Shown piece after piece: positions 54,016 through 62,903 of a DNA stretch of 64,000 nucleotides. The stretch is taken from positions 62,001 to 126,000 of the forward strand of contig JANODX010000123.1 in the NCBI GenBank assembly GCA_031412915.1, written 5' to 3'. The stretch comes from JAGNNV01 sp031412915 (GTDB lineage Bacteria > Acidobacteriota > Vicinamibacteria > Fen-336 > JAGNNV01). Made by a program: the position numbers and the translations under genes. The number at the start of each line of letters is the position of its first letter. The first letter of the stretch is position 1. The notes below the pieces were generated by a model. The model had not been told where the DNA came from. It saw only the letters and a program-made list of their open reading frames with translations, and did not search any database.

Positions 54016-54328
54016 GGGGGGGCCGGGTCCGTGTCTGGCCCCTGGGCCCGGGCACTTGGCCGCAGCCTCGGCGACCCCGGAATCGATTTGCCGGATTCAC
54101 TCGGGCAAATCGAGCGTAATGACGACTCGACGAGGCGGAGGCCGGGGGGTTGTAGGGGGGGCCGGGTCCGTGTCTGGCCCTTGGGCCCGGACACTTGGCC
54201 GCAGCCTCGGCGACTCCGAAGTCGATCCGCCTGATTCACTCGGGCGGATCGAGCATGATGACGACTCGACGAGGCGGAGGCCGGGGGGTTGTAGGGGGGG
54301 CCGGGTCCGTGTCTGGCCCCCCCTACCT
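54016..54328. repeat. 139-bp tandem repeat array (two full units plus a truncated third) with compensated hairpins
   Basis: The block GGCCGGGTCCGTGTCTGGCC recurs at 54021, 54160 and 54299, a period of exactly 139 bp. Unit 1 has stem TCGATTTGCC/GGCAAATCGA (54083-54092 with 54104-54113); unit 2 has TCGATCCGCC/GGCGGATCGA (54222-54231 with 54243-54252). Two substitutions on each arm keep the 10-bp stem perfect. Another hairpin in each unit pairs GTGTCTGGCCC with GGGCCCGGACAC (or GGGCAC). The third copy ends in a 12-bp stem GTAGGGGGGGCC/GGCCCCCCCTAC, six bases from the fabG stop. The whole 53893-54331 gap holds no gene. Confidence 0.88.
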
Positions 54329-54331
54329 AAA

Positions 54332-55111
54332 CTACGTCCCCGGCACCGCACCACCATCGACGGAAAGGCAGTGCCCGCTGATGAAGCTTGCCTGGTCGCT
54401 GGCCAGGAACACGTAGGCCGCCGCGATGTCCTCGACCCGGCCCATGCGACCGAGCGGGGTGTGCTGGACCATCGATTCCAGCGCCTTTTGAGGCATCTGC
54501 CGCACCATCTCGGTCTCGATGAACCCCGGCGCAATCGCGTTCACACGAATGCCATGCTTCCCCATCTCCCGGGCCCAGACCTTCGTCATTCCGATGACCC
54601 CGGCCTTGGTGGCGACATAGTTGGTCTGGCCGAAGTTTCCGTAGAGGCCGACCACCGAGGAGGCGGAAATGATCACCCCGGACTTTCGCCCGATCATGTG
54701 GGGGGCCACCGCGCGCGTGCAGAGGAAAACGCCGCGCAGGTTGGCGTCGATGACCAGGTCGAACTGTTCGTCGGACATGACCGAGACCTGGCCGTCCTTG
54801 ACCTTGACCAGCATGCCGTCACGCAGAATCCCCGCGTTGTTGATCAGGACGTCTATCTGACCGAAGGCTTCCAGCACTTTCGCGGTCGCGGCCTGGACGA
54901 GCGCGGCGTCCGCCACGGAGACGCGCGTGAACGTAGCTTGGGGGGCTCCCGCGGCTTTCAGTTCGGAGACGATCGCCCCCTCGTCGCCCTTCACGTCCCA
55001 CACCGCCACCCGGCATCCCTCGGTCGCAAAGGCCCTGGCCGCGCCTTGGCCGATGCCCGCCGCTCCACCGGTGATCACGACAACTTTGTTCTTGAGACCT
55101 GTATCAATCAT
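54332..55111 (-). CDS. fabG: SDR-family 3-oxoacyl-[ACP] reductase type (FabG-like)
   Basis: A 259-residue NAD(P)-dependent short-chain dehydrogenase. The Rossmann motif is VVITGGAAGIGQGAARAFAT, then LINNAGILRDGMLVKV, the catalytic Ser in VIISASSVVG, YVATKAGVIGMTK (Tyr-x3-Lys) and VNAIAPGFIETEMVRQMP. FabG is the closest common family, but many SDRs look similar and no fatty-acid genes are adjacent. A terminator-like GC hairpin of the repeat array lies right after its stop. Confidence 0.88.
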   Translation of the reverse strand: MIDTGLKNKVVVITGGAAGIGQGAARAFATEGCRVAVWDVKGDEGAIVSELKAAGAPQATFTRVSVADAALVQAATAKVLEAFGQIDVLINNAGILRDGMLVKVKDGQVSVMSDEQFDLVIDANLRGVFLCTRAVAPHMIGRKSGVIISASSVVGLYGNFGQTNYVATKAGVIGMTKVWAREMGKHGIRVNAIAPGFIETEMVRQMPQKALESMVQHTPLGRMGRVEDIAAAYVFLASDQASFISGHCLSVDGGAVPGT

Positions 55112-55182
55112 GGGATTGCGGTTTTAGCAGAAGAGACCATGCCGGACGCCTCGCTCTCAAGAAGGGATCCGAAGGGCTGCCG

Positions 55183-56838
55183 CTACTGGACTCTTCCCTC
55201 GCTCCGCCGCAGATCGATCACGTTGAGGCCCAGTTTCGGGAGGCTGATTTCCAGGCCATCGGGAGCGCCCGGCTCCAGAATCACGTTGGTGACGCCCCAG
55301 GACAGAAGGGTGGCCGCGAACCTCTCGGGCCGATGGTCGAGCAGATCACCCAGGCCATTCACGTGGTCGGCGAGGGCTTGAGATCGCCGCGACACCAGAC
55401 CGGTCACGATCTTCCTTCGGTGCTGGGTCTGAAGCAGGACGGCGAAACCATCGAGCGTGGTCAGGGGAATGTTGCAGACCTCTCCGGGCACGAGTCGAGT
55501 CAGGTCGAGCGGGGAGACGAAGGGCTTCGCGAGCGACCGGGGCGACCACATTTCGAGGCCGGCGCCCACCGCAAGCAGGCCGACCAGAGCGGCGCCTCGC
55601 CGGCTCTTCCGCTCGACCTGGGACAGGAGCCGGGCTGCGGGAATGGTCAGGAAGAACAAGGCGAACAGCACGCAGCGAACCGGCGTCCTCCCCATGGAAA
55701 AGGGCGGAACGGACATCAGAAAGGAGTACGGCATCGGGATACCGGGATCGGATCCAAACACCTTGAGCGACGGTCCAAGACTCAGGACCAGAAACCCCAG
55801 GGCGAACCCGCCGCACAACCGGGTCCAGAAGTCCCGGAAGCGGATGAGACCGAAGACTGCGGAGCCTGCCAGTACGAATCCCAGAAAGGCCTCCCGGCCG
55901 CCGACACCCTTTCCGATCCAGCCATGCACCGGAGCCATGAACGACAGCCACGGCTGGGTGACCGGATCGGGGACGAGAAAGGCGGCGAGGTTGGCCGACC
56001 AGAACCCCGCCTGTCGCACGTTCATCGGCTGAGCCCCGCTGCTCGCCCAGGCGACGGCGAAAGGCGAAACAAGGATCGCGGCCAGAGCGAGGGCCAGAGA
56101 CATGCGTTGGAGCCCGAGGGCGCGCAAACGCGTGGACACCTCGAGGCGCGTTCCCGCGCGCGCCAGCAGAATCGCGCCCATGACGAGGAACGCCGCCCAG
56201 GCGAAGGCGATCAGCTCACCGAAATAGGGACCGCCGCCGAACAGGAACGCCACCAGGAGAACCGGCCCCATCCTCGGGCGCTCCCACAGACTCACCAGGC
56301 ACCGGCCGACGAGGGGGAGGATGGCGGCCACGGCAAGATGGTTCAGGTGCGGGGCGTGGAGCTGATTGAAAGGCGAAAACGCGTAGCCGATGGTGACGGC
56401 GAGGGCGCTGAGCGCGCCGGACCCGATCCTTCGGAGGAAGGCATAGGTGGCGAAGGTGATCGCGACGTAGCACAGGCCAATGGCGACCTTGTACGCGATC
56501 AACGGATAAAGGAGGTCATCCGGATCCCCCGGGACAGGTTCCGTCCACCCGCGCCAGAGCTTCACCATCGCCGTGACCGGAAAAAAGGCCGGGGTGAGAA
56601 CGTGGGCGGCGAGCGAGGTTCCGACGGGGTGAAAGACGATGTCCGAATGAAGAGGCGATTGAAAGGAAGAAATCGCCCGATCCACGCTCCACATGTTCCA
56701 CACCAGCTGCCCGTAGTCCGTGCCCAGAACGGGAAGGCCGTCGAGCGGGAGGACCTGGGTCCAGGTGAAGAGCAGGGCGAGCGGAACGGAGAGAAGGGCC
56801 GCGATTCCAAGCTCCCTTCGGGAGGGAGACGAGGTCAC
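55183..56838 (-). CDS. Multi-pass membrane protein, GT-C glycosyltransferase-like
   Basis: A 551-residue protein starting at GTG 56838, sharing four bases with the ppk stop (GTGA). About ten to twelve hydrophobic helices fill residues 10-420; a soluble C-terminal domain (~430-551) has GEVCNIPLTTLDGFAVLLQT. The first periplasmic loop has GTDYGQLVWNMWSVDRAI and HSDIVFHPVGTSLAAH, which resembles the acidic first-loop pattern of GT-C enzymes using lipid-linked sugars. The assignment is by general architecture. The coupling to ppk and ppx is striking: the three genes likely form one transcription unit. Confidence 0.65.
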   Translation of the reverse strand: MTSSPSRRELGIAALLSVPLALLFTWTQVLPLDGLPVLGTDYGQLVWNMWSVDRAISSFQSPLHSDIVFHPVGTSLAAHVLTPAFFPVTAMVKLWRGWTEPVPGDPDDLLYPLIAYKVAIGLCYVAITFATYAFLRRIGSGALSALAVTIGYAFSPFNQLHAPHLNHLAVAAILPLVGRCLVSLWERPRMGPVLLVAFLFGGGPYFGELIAFAWAAFLVMGAILLARAGTRLEVSTRLRALGLQRMSLALALAAILVSPFAVAWASSGAQPMNVRQAGFWSANLAAFLVPDPVTQPWLSFMAPVHGWIGKGVGGREAFLGFVLAGSAVFGLIRFRDFWTRLCGGFALGFLVLSLGPSLKVFGSDPGIPMPYSFLMSVPPFSMGRTPVRCVLFALFFLTIPAARLLSQVERKSRRGAALVGLLAVGAGLEMWSPRSLAKPFVSPLDLTRLVPGEVCNIPLTTLDGFAVLLQTQHRRKIVTGLVSRRSQALADHVNGLGDLLDHRPERFAATLLSWGVTNVILEPGAPDGLEISLPKLGLNVIDLRRSEGRVQ

Positions 56839-58970
56839 GCCTTGCTGTCGCGCTTGATCGGCTCGAGGGTGAGAGGCGCCGCCCTGAGCTTGTCGGCCCG
56901 ACCCTTCGCGTCTTCGTAGAGCCTGGTCTGGGCACGGGAGGGTTCCTCGCCCTTCCCCGCTTTGCGACGGCGGTACGTCCCGTCCGGCTCCAGAACGCGG
57001 GCCTTCTGGTTTTCCTCGAACACCCAGTCCAAGACGGTGGAAAGCCGCTCGATCGCCTCTTTCGAGGTGATGCGCGTCATCAACTCGATGCGCCGGTCCA
57101 GGTTTCGCGGCATCCAGTCGGCACTCGCGATGTAGTGCTCCTCATCCCCCGCGTTCGAGAAGTGATAGATCCTCGAGTGTTCGAGGTATCGGTCGACGAT
57201 CGAAACCACCTCGATGTTCTCGGAGATGCCCTTGAGTCCGGGCCGCAGACAGCAGATGCCCCGCACGTTGAGCTTTATCCTCACTCCCGCCTTCGAGGCC
57301 GCATACAACGCGCGGATGATGTCCTCGTCGACGAGGGCATTCATCCTGGCCCGGATGAGGCCGGCCTGGCCTTCTTCGGCGCGACGGCGCTCCCGGTCGA
57401 TCATCGAGAGAATGCGGGTGCGAAGGGCCATCGGGGCCATGGTGAGGTGCTGCATGGTGGGAGGGTCGGAAAACCCCGTGATGGCGTTGAAGAAGGCCGA
57501 GAGGTCGCGCCCCAGGATTTCGTCCGACGAGAGAAGGCCTATGTCCGTATAGAGCTTCGAGGTCTTCTCGTTGTAGTTGCCGGTGGACAGGTGCACATAG
57601 CGCCTGATCCCCTGCGGTTCGCGACGCACGACCAGGGTGGCCTTGGCGTGGGTCTTCAGGCCCCGGATGCCGTAGATGACATGGGCGCCCGCATCCTCGA
57701 GCCTTCGCGCCCAGCGGATGTTCGAGGCTTCGTCGAAGCGGGCGGTCAGTTCCACCACCACCGTCACCTGCTTGCCCGATTCGGCGGCGGCGGCGAGCGC
57801 CTTGATCACCTCGGAATCGGGAGCCGGGCGATAGAGGGTCTGCTTGATGGCCAGCACCTGGGAGTCGGAGGCCGCCTGCCGGACGAAATCGATGACCGTC
57901 TCGAACGATTCATAGGGGTGGTGCAGGAGCACATCGCGGCCGGAGAGCACAGCGAACAGGTCGGCCGATTCCGAGGGCACCAGGGCGACCTGGGGCCGCT
58001 GAGCGGGGTCCCGGAAGGAGTCGAGGGTCGGAAGGTCGAGGATCTGGAAGAAGAGCCGGAGATCGAGAGGACCGCTGATTCGGTAGACGAGGGGCTCGGC
58101 GCCGGGGAATCGAGCCGTCAATTGCGCGAGCAGCCCCTCCGACGCCTTCGCATCGATGTCGAGACGGATCACCTGCGATCGGCGCCGGCCCTTGACTTCG
58201 TCCTCCACCAGGGAGAGAAAGTCGTCGCCGCCGCCTTCGTCGTCGATGTCGAGTTCGGCGTCTCTGAGAACCCGGAACGCGCACGCATCTCGCACGGCCT
58301 GGCCGGGGAAGAGCGCACTCAACTGGGACAAAACGACGGTTTCGAGCCTGACGTAGGTGGACTCGGCGCCCGACACCCGGACCAGACGCGGCAAAACGGC
58401 CGGCACCGGCACCACCCCGAGTCTGGGGTCGCCCCCGGTCGTCTCCGGCTCGAGGAGAACCGCGATATTCATCGACAGGGAAGGCAGCATCGGGAAGGGT
58501 CGCGCGGCGTCGATCCCGAGCGGCGTCACCACGGGCTGGACCTCGTCCTTGAAGAAACGCACCACCCCGGGCCGCAGGGACGCGTCGAGATCCGCGAAGT
58601 CGACGATGCGAATCCCGATCGCCTCCAGGCTGGGCAGGACATCGCGTTCGGAGAGCTCATGCAGACGCTTCAGCTGCAGAGCCGCCATCTCCTTCACCAC
58701 CGCCAACTGCTGGGCGGGCGAGAGCCCGGCGGAATCAGGCGTGGTATCGCCCTCGGCAATGGCGTTCTTGAGGGAAGCCACCCGGACCATGAAAAATTCG
58801 TCCAGATTGTTCGTGACGATGGCCATGAACTTGGCCCGCTCGGCCAGCGGCGTGGCGGCATCTTCCGCCTCCTCGAGGACTCGGGAGTTGAACGAAAGCC
58901 ACGAAAGCTCGCGGTTGAAGAAGATCTCCGGATCCTGGGCCTTTCGCCGGAGCTTCGACTTGCTCTTCAT
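56835..58970 (-). CDS. ppk: Polyphosphate kinase 1
   Basis: About 711 residues; reversibly builds inorganic polyphosphate from ATP. The N-terminal EIFFNRELSWLSFNSRVLEE opening and MAIVTNNLDEFFMVRVASLK are diagnostic. The catalytic half has LHHPYESFETVIDFVRQAAS, VVVELTARFDEASNIRWARR, IRRYVHLSTGNYNEKTSKLY and TDIGLLSSD (with the phosphorylated-His region), and VRGICCLRPGLKG. ATG 58970 shares one base with the ppx stop; GTG 58973 is possible. Membrane-associated. The gene order ppx-ppk-GT-C suggests polyphosphate turnover. Confidence 0.96.
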   Translation of the reverse strand: MKSKSKLRRKAQDPEIFFNRELSWLSFNSRVLEEAEDAATPLAERAKFMAIVTNNLDEFFMVRVASLKNAIAEGDTTPDSAGLSPAQQLAVVKEMAALQLKRLHELSERDVLPSLEAIGIRIVDFADLDASLRPGVVRFFKDEVQPVVTPLGIDAARPFPMLPSLSMNIAVLLEPETTGGDPRLGVVPVPAVLPRLVRVSGAESTYVRLETVVLSQLSALFPGQAVRDACAFRVLRDAELDIDDEGGGDDFLSLVEDEVKGRRRSQVIRLDIDAKASEGLLAQLTARFPGAEPLVYRISGPLDLRLFFQILDLPTLDSFRDPAQRPQVALVPSESADLFAVLSGRDVLLHHPYESFETVIDFVRQAASDSQVLAIKQTLYRPAPDSEVIKALAAAAESGKQVTVVVELTARFDEASNIRWARRLEDAGAHVIYGIRGLKTHAKATLVVRREPQGIRRYVHLSTGNYNEKTSKLYTDIGLLSSDEILGRDLSAFFNAITGFSDPPTMQHLTMAPMALRTRILSMIDRERRRAEEGQAGLIRARMNALVDEDIIRALYAASKAGVRIKLNVRGICCLRPGLKGISENIEVVSIVDRYLEHSRIYHFSNAGDEEHYIASADWMPRNLDRRIELMTRITSKEAIERLSTVLDWVFEENQKARVLEPDGTYRRRKAGKGEEPSRAQTRLYEDAKGRADKLRAAPLTLEPIKRDSKA

Positions 58971-60577
58971 CACGACTCCCCCCTCGCAACTTCCCGAAAG
59001 ATCACGCGCCGGCCGAAAGCATCCTGGAAGAAGTCGCTGCGCGCGAGTGTGGCCAGCCGTTCCATGGTCAGGTCGCCCGCCCCTTCCACTTCCAGGGCGA
59101 TGACCGAGCCCTCCTGCCTCACCCGGAGGTTCTTGACCTTCTGCTGATGGTCGGAGTCGAGGGCATTGGCGAGGCGCAGGATGGCGGCCAGCTTGTTGAC
59201 CACGATCTTGGCCTCCCGATCGAGGGCCATGTAGGGAATGTGGGAGCGCTGGGGAAGGCCCCGCCGGTGATAGCGGGCGATGTTCGAAACCACCAGAAGA
59301 TCGTCGCGCGACAACCCGAAGATCTCCGCAGCCGAGATCAGATACTGGGAATGCTTGTGATGGGCCCGAAGGTTCACGAACAGTCCGATGTCGTGGAGGA
59401 GGGCGGCGACCTCCAGGAGAAGGCGATCGCGCGGATCGAGACCGTGCTCCGACTTAAGTTCGTCAAAGAGGCGCAGGGACACGAAGGCGATGTGGCGCGC
59501 GTGCCTGGCGTCGTAGTTGTACTTCTCCCCCAGGGCATGAGCGCTGGCCAGAACCTGGCGGGAGAAGCCTTCGAGCCCAAGCCCTGCCTCCGAGCGGGCG
59601 AGATCGAAGATCAGGCCATGCCGCAGGGTGGCGTTCGAAACCGTGATGGTGAGAGCCTTAGTGGCTCGGACGAGTTCCGAGTAGACGAGGAGGGCCGGGG
59701 TCAGGGTCTCGGCTTCGGCCTGGGACAGGTTGTACGCGCCGAGTATGGTGTCGACGTCCTTGGCCGCTATCTCGCCGCAAACCTTGAGGAAAGCCTCGCG
59801 GGGAATGGCCGACGACGGCTGGGCCTCTCCTGATCCCAGCACCCGGGCCACCAGACGAGCATCGGCGCCCAGGGCAATGAAGTGTTTCACCTGGTCCAGC
59901 GGGAGTTCGCGGCGGATGTCCGCGATGACGTTCTTGATGTGCCGAAGGATGAGCCGCTGGAAGTGCGCGGACGTGCCCTGAAACGCGGCGAAGCTCTGTC
60001 GCAATCGGATCGATCCGATGGCGTAGGTTCCCGAGTGGGTCGGCTCGCCTTCATGCAGGGTTGAAAGGTCCGCGCTGCCTCCGCCCACCTCCGCAACCAG
60101 GCAGGTTTCGGTCGCGATCTCGGGCATGGATTTGAGCGACTCGCGGATCGCGAGGTAGGTCAACCGGTTCTCTTCCGAGCCATCGATGACCTCGACGTCG
60201 ATCCCGGTCCGAACCCGGATACGGTCGAGGACGGTGTCGCGGTTGGTGGCCTCGCGGAGGGCGGAAGTGGCGACGGCGCGGTACCGAACCACCCCGAAGG
60301 TATCCATGATCGCCCGGAAGCCCTCCATGGCCTTCAGCACCGCTTCGACGGTGGGCTGGCCGATGCGGCCGCTGGTGAAAGCGTCCTTGCCGATGAGAAC
60401 GCCGCGTGAGGCCTCTTCGACGATCCGCATGGAGTCGCCCTCACCTTCGGCGATGATCAGGCGAACCGCCGAGGCGCCGAGGTCCAGAGCCGCGAATGGC
60501 TTGGGCAACTCCTTGGGCGGCGGGGGGGCGTCGTCCTTGGGCTTTCGGGTGAGGGTTCGCTTGCGGGGGGCGGCCAT
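58970..60577 (-). CDS. ppx: Exopolyphosphatase/guanosine pentaphosphatase (Ppx/GppA) with HD domain
   Basis: A 535-residue protein. A Lys/Pro-rich N-terminus is followed by the ASKHA ATPase-like domain: FAALDLGASAVRLIIAEGEG, SALREATNRDTVLDRI, GSEENRLTYLAIR, EVGGGSADLSTL and GTYAIGSIRLRQ. The C-terminal half has an HD-type phosphohydrolase region: AALLHDIGLFVNLRAHHKHS and SNIARYHRRGLPQ. It degrades polyphosphate and possibly pppGpp. It directly overlaps ppk (TGATG), so synthesis and breakdown of polyphosphate are produced together. Confidence 0.94.
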   Translation of the reverse strand: MAAPRKRTLTRKPKDDAPPPPKELPKPFAALDLGASAVRLIIAEGEGDSMRIVEEASRGVLIGKDAFTSGRIGQPTVEAVLKAMEGFRAIMDTFGVVRYRAVATSALREATNRDTVLDRIRVRTGIDVEVIDGSEENRLTYLAIRESLKSMPEIATETCLVAEVGGGSADLSTLHEGEPTHSGTYAIGSIRLRQSFAAFQGTSAHFQRLILRHIKNVIADIRRELPLDQVKHFIALGADARLVARVLGSGEAQPSSAIPREAFLKVCGEIAAKDVDTILGAYNLSQAEAETLTPALLVYSELVRATKALTITVSNATLRHGLIFDLARSEAGLGLEGFSRQVLASAHALGEKYNYDARHARHIAFVSLRLFDELKSEHGLDPRDRLLLEVAALLHDIGLFVNLRAHHKHSQYLISAAEIFGLSRDDLLVVSNIARYHRRGLPQRSHIPYMALDREAKIVVNKLAAILRLANALDSDHQQKVKNLRVRQEGSVIALEVEGAGDLTMERLATLARSDFFQDAFGRRVIFREVARGES

Positions 60578-60687
60578 GAACCTCTCAGTTTAGTCCTCCT
60601 GGACGGCGGCCCGGCCCCGTTCTCCGGCGCCCCTGAGGCGAATGGTTTAAGCGTCCTGTTGTGCGGAGTGGGAGATACTGCAGATCC

Positions 60688-61284
60688 ATGACCGCCCGCA
60701 TTGCCCCTCTCGACGAACCTCTGAATCGTTTTCTCGAACTCTTCGAAAAAGCCAGGAAGGTGGAGGCCAACGACGCGACGGCGGTGGCGCTCGCCACCGC
60801 GACCATGCACGGGCGCCCCTCCCTGCGCATGGTGCTGCTGAAGGACTTCGATCTCCGCGGCTTCGTGTTCTTCACCAACTATCAAAGCCGTAAGGCCACG
60901 GAACTCGAATCCAATTCCCAGGCCGCGATGACGTTCTACTGGCCCGGGATGCATGTGCAGGTGAGAGTCGAAGGCACGGTGGACCGGGTGAGCGCCGAAG
61001 AATCGGACGCCTACTTCGACTCCCGCCCGGTCGGGCACCGGCTCGGGGCGTGGTCTTCCGATCAATCGCGCGAGATCGAGTCGAAGGCGGATCTTTTCGC
61101 GAAGTTCGAGGAGGTCGAGAGGCGCTTCGCCGGCCACGAGGTTCCAAGACCCGCCCACTGGGGCGGCTATCGAATCACGCCGGAGTCGATCGAGTTCTGG
61201 TTCGGCAAGGAAAACCGGATGCACGAGCGCGATATCTACACCCGGGCAGGAAACGGCTGGACGGTGAAGCTGCTGCAGCCGTAG
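60688..61284 (+). CDS. pdxH: Pyridoxamine 5'-phosphate oxidase
   Basis: A 198-residue FMN enzyme making pyridoxal-5-P (vitamin B6). ATG 60688 follows a GGGAGA box; GTG 60661 would add nine residues. Motifs: EPLNRFLELFEKARK, PSLRMVLLKDFDLRGFVFFT, NYQSRKATELESN, MTFYWPGMHVQVRVEGTV, SRPVGHRLGAWSSDQSREI and PAHWGGYRITPESIEFW, ending with the characteristic RMHERDIYTRAGNGWTVKLL and QP. It is divergent from ppx with about 110 bp between. Confidence 0.96.
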   Translation: MTARIAPLDEPLNRFLELFEKARKVEANDATAVALATATMHGRPSLRMVLLKDFDLRGFVFFTNYQSRKATELESNSQAAMTFYWPGMHVQVRVEGTVDRVSAEESDAYFDSRPVGHRLGAWSSDQSREIESKADLFAKFEEVERRFAGHEVPRPAHWGGYRITPESIEFWFGKENRMHERDIYTRAGNGWTVKLLQP

Positions 61285-61355
61285 CTCCTCCGCTCCCATT
61301 GCGAGCGCAGGGCGGACTATGTCCGTGACTGTTTGGAAGAACGCGGCCCAACGGA

Positions 61356-61443
61356 CCCTGAGCCTGTCGAAGGGTGGACCCTGAGCCTGCGTGCGCTGAG
61401 CTGGTCGAAGCGTCGAAGGGTGGACCCTGAGCCTGTCGAAGGG
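61356..61443. repeat. CCCTGAGCCTGTCGAAGGG repeat cluster (same family as at 40 kb)
   Basis: Copies of the 19-bp unit at 61356-61374 and 61425-61443 are exact reverse complements of the unit at 40122. Between them (61379-61420) is a longer 42-bp form that, reverse-complemented, matches the start of the 47-bp unit at 39987 with four differences. The cluster lies between pdxH and the left inverted repeat of the kinase segment. Confidence 0.85.
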
Positions 61444-61520
61444 CTCTCGGAGGTGTTTCTCAGGAGCGGAGGGATCTCCAAGTGAACAACAAGCATCTTC
61501 AACCCACCTATGCCGAATTG

Positions 61521-61746
61521 CCGTCACCATCACAGGCCCAACCCGCGGGTCCCAAGGGCGAGGCGGGCATGCCCTCCGGCGGGACCGCTCCTCACCTCGG
61601 GCTGAACCACGAAACTCCGGAATCGCTACTCGGCTCGTCGCTTAGTTGGGCGGAAGGTTCAGACAGACACCGGCGACTCCGCCCAAAATCCCGCAGGATG
61701 GGCACGCCCGCCTCACCCACGGGACCCGCTCCATTCTCATGGCTGG
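61521..61746 (+). repeat. Left MITE-like inverted repeat flanking a kinase gene
   Basis: About 226 bp, matched by the reverse complement of 62904-63130 at roughly 85-90% by eye. The inner core 61549-61725 is itself a terminal-inverted-repeat element: it begins GTCCCAAGGGCGAGGCGGGC and ends with the reverse complement of GTCCCGTGGGTGAGGCGGGC. A central stem TTGGGCGGA/TCCGCCCAA (61646-61654 with 61678-61686) is present. No ORF of note. From 61285 to 61850 there is otherwise only the repeat cluster at 61356. Confidence 0.8.
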
Positions 61747-61850
61747 CACGAGGATCAGATAGCACCAAGGAAGCAGTCGAGGCGGCCGGCGAGCATCGAC
61801 CCAACGGTGATCGAAAGGATTCAGCGTACGATAGTCATTGGGGCTCGTCA

Positions 61851-62861
61851 ATGAACCACCCACTCAGCCGGAAGAATTGCAAGCCCGCAGTCGGCCAGAA
61901 GTTTGCAGCTGGCGGGGACGACTACCTCGTCGCAGGCAAACTCGGGAATGGCGCTGTGGGCCTCGTACGGAAGGTCCGGCGACAACGCGATGGTCGTGGC
62001 TTCGCAATGAAGCTGCTGGCACCAGATCCCAAGTACATCGACGTTGAGGCGTTCGACGACGTTGCCGCCCGATTCAAACGCGAGGGCGAGCGTGGGACGA
62101 AGCTGGAACACCGGGGTCTCGTGGGGGTAGAGGCGTACGTTGAGAATGCCAACGGCAGCGCGTTCGCTCTTCGGCGACCGAGCAATCCTTTCATTGTCAT
62201 GGAATGGGTGCGAGGCTCCACGCTGGAAAGCCATATCAGAAGGGAGGAGCGACGGCGCGTTGAGAAGAACGAGCGTAGGAGCTTCTTCGTGACGCCCGAA
62301 AGGCTTTCGATCGCCATCGAAGTCGTGGGTGCGCTCCGCTATCTGCACCAGAAGAAGCTGGTTCATCGCGATGTCAAGCCCGCCAACATCTTCTTGCCGC
62401 CGGTAAACGACATCTCCCGCCGCCGTGCCAAGCTTGGCGATTTCGGGATTATGAAATGGGGTGACTTCCAAGCCTCGATCAGCAGCGGGACCTTGACGGT
62501 TACGACGCAACGAGGCCTTGGCACACTCAAGTACATGTCGCCTGAGCAGGCTCTTGCCCCGAAAGACGTCACGGTTCGTAGCGACGTCTACTCGCTTGGT
62601 ATCACCCTCTTCGAGCTCTTCACAACGCAGATCCTTCCAACGCCTCACCACGTTTTTGAGGTGCTGAACGCACGCCTCACCCGGGGAACCACGACCAGCC
62701 GCTATATGGTCATGGGCTACGCTCTCAGTGCCGAGGATGCGGGCGTCGCCGAACTTGTCATGGACATGCACCTCCGAGGTGCCTCTGGAAGACCCCCGAT
62801 AGACAAGGTTGCAGGCCGACTCGTCTGGGAATGGGAACAGCGGACCGGGTCGGAGTGGTAG
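61851..62861 (+). CDS. Soluble Ser/Thr protein kinase
   Basis: A 336-residue kinase with no membrane helix. P-loop GKLGNGAVGLVRKV (Gly pattern G-x-G-x2-G), ATP lysine in GFAMKLLA, catalytic loop VHRDVKPANIFLPP, DFG in LGDFGIMKWG, and activation end GTLKYMSPEQAL. A long insert RREERRRVEKNERRSFFVTP lies in the N-lobe to C-lobe region. ATG 61851 is the first Met in the homologous part; the frame stays open upstream through the left repeat, which is unlikely to be translated. Codon use is noticeably less GC-biased than neighbours. Flanked on both sides by inverted MITE-like copies, so it may be mobile. Confidence 0.9.
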   Translation: MNHPLSRKNCKPAVGQKFAAGGDDYLVAGKLGNGAVGLVRKVRRQRDGRGFAMKLLAPDPKYIDVEAFDDVAARFKREGERGTKLEHRGLVGVEAYVENANGSAFALRRPSNPFIVMEWVRGSTLESHIRREERRRVEKNERRSFFVTPERLSIAIEVVGALRYLHQKKLVHRDVKPANIFLPPVNDISRRRAKLGDFGIMKWGDFQASISSGTLTVTTQRGLGTLKYMSPEQALAPKDVTVRSDVYSLGITLFELFTTQILPTPHHVFEVLNARLTRGTTTSRYMVMGYALSAEDAGVAELVMDMHLRGASGRPPIDKVAGRLVWEWEQRTGSEW

Positions 62862-62903
62862 TTGGTCCCTGCTGCCTTGGCCTCGCGGGTTGGTCAAGAG
62901 CCC

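Noticed and set aside
53893..54331. CRISPR array
   Set aside because: Only two full units of 139 bp with no short repeat/unique spacer alternation and no cas genes.
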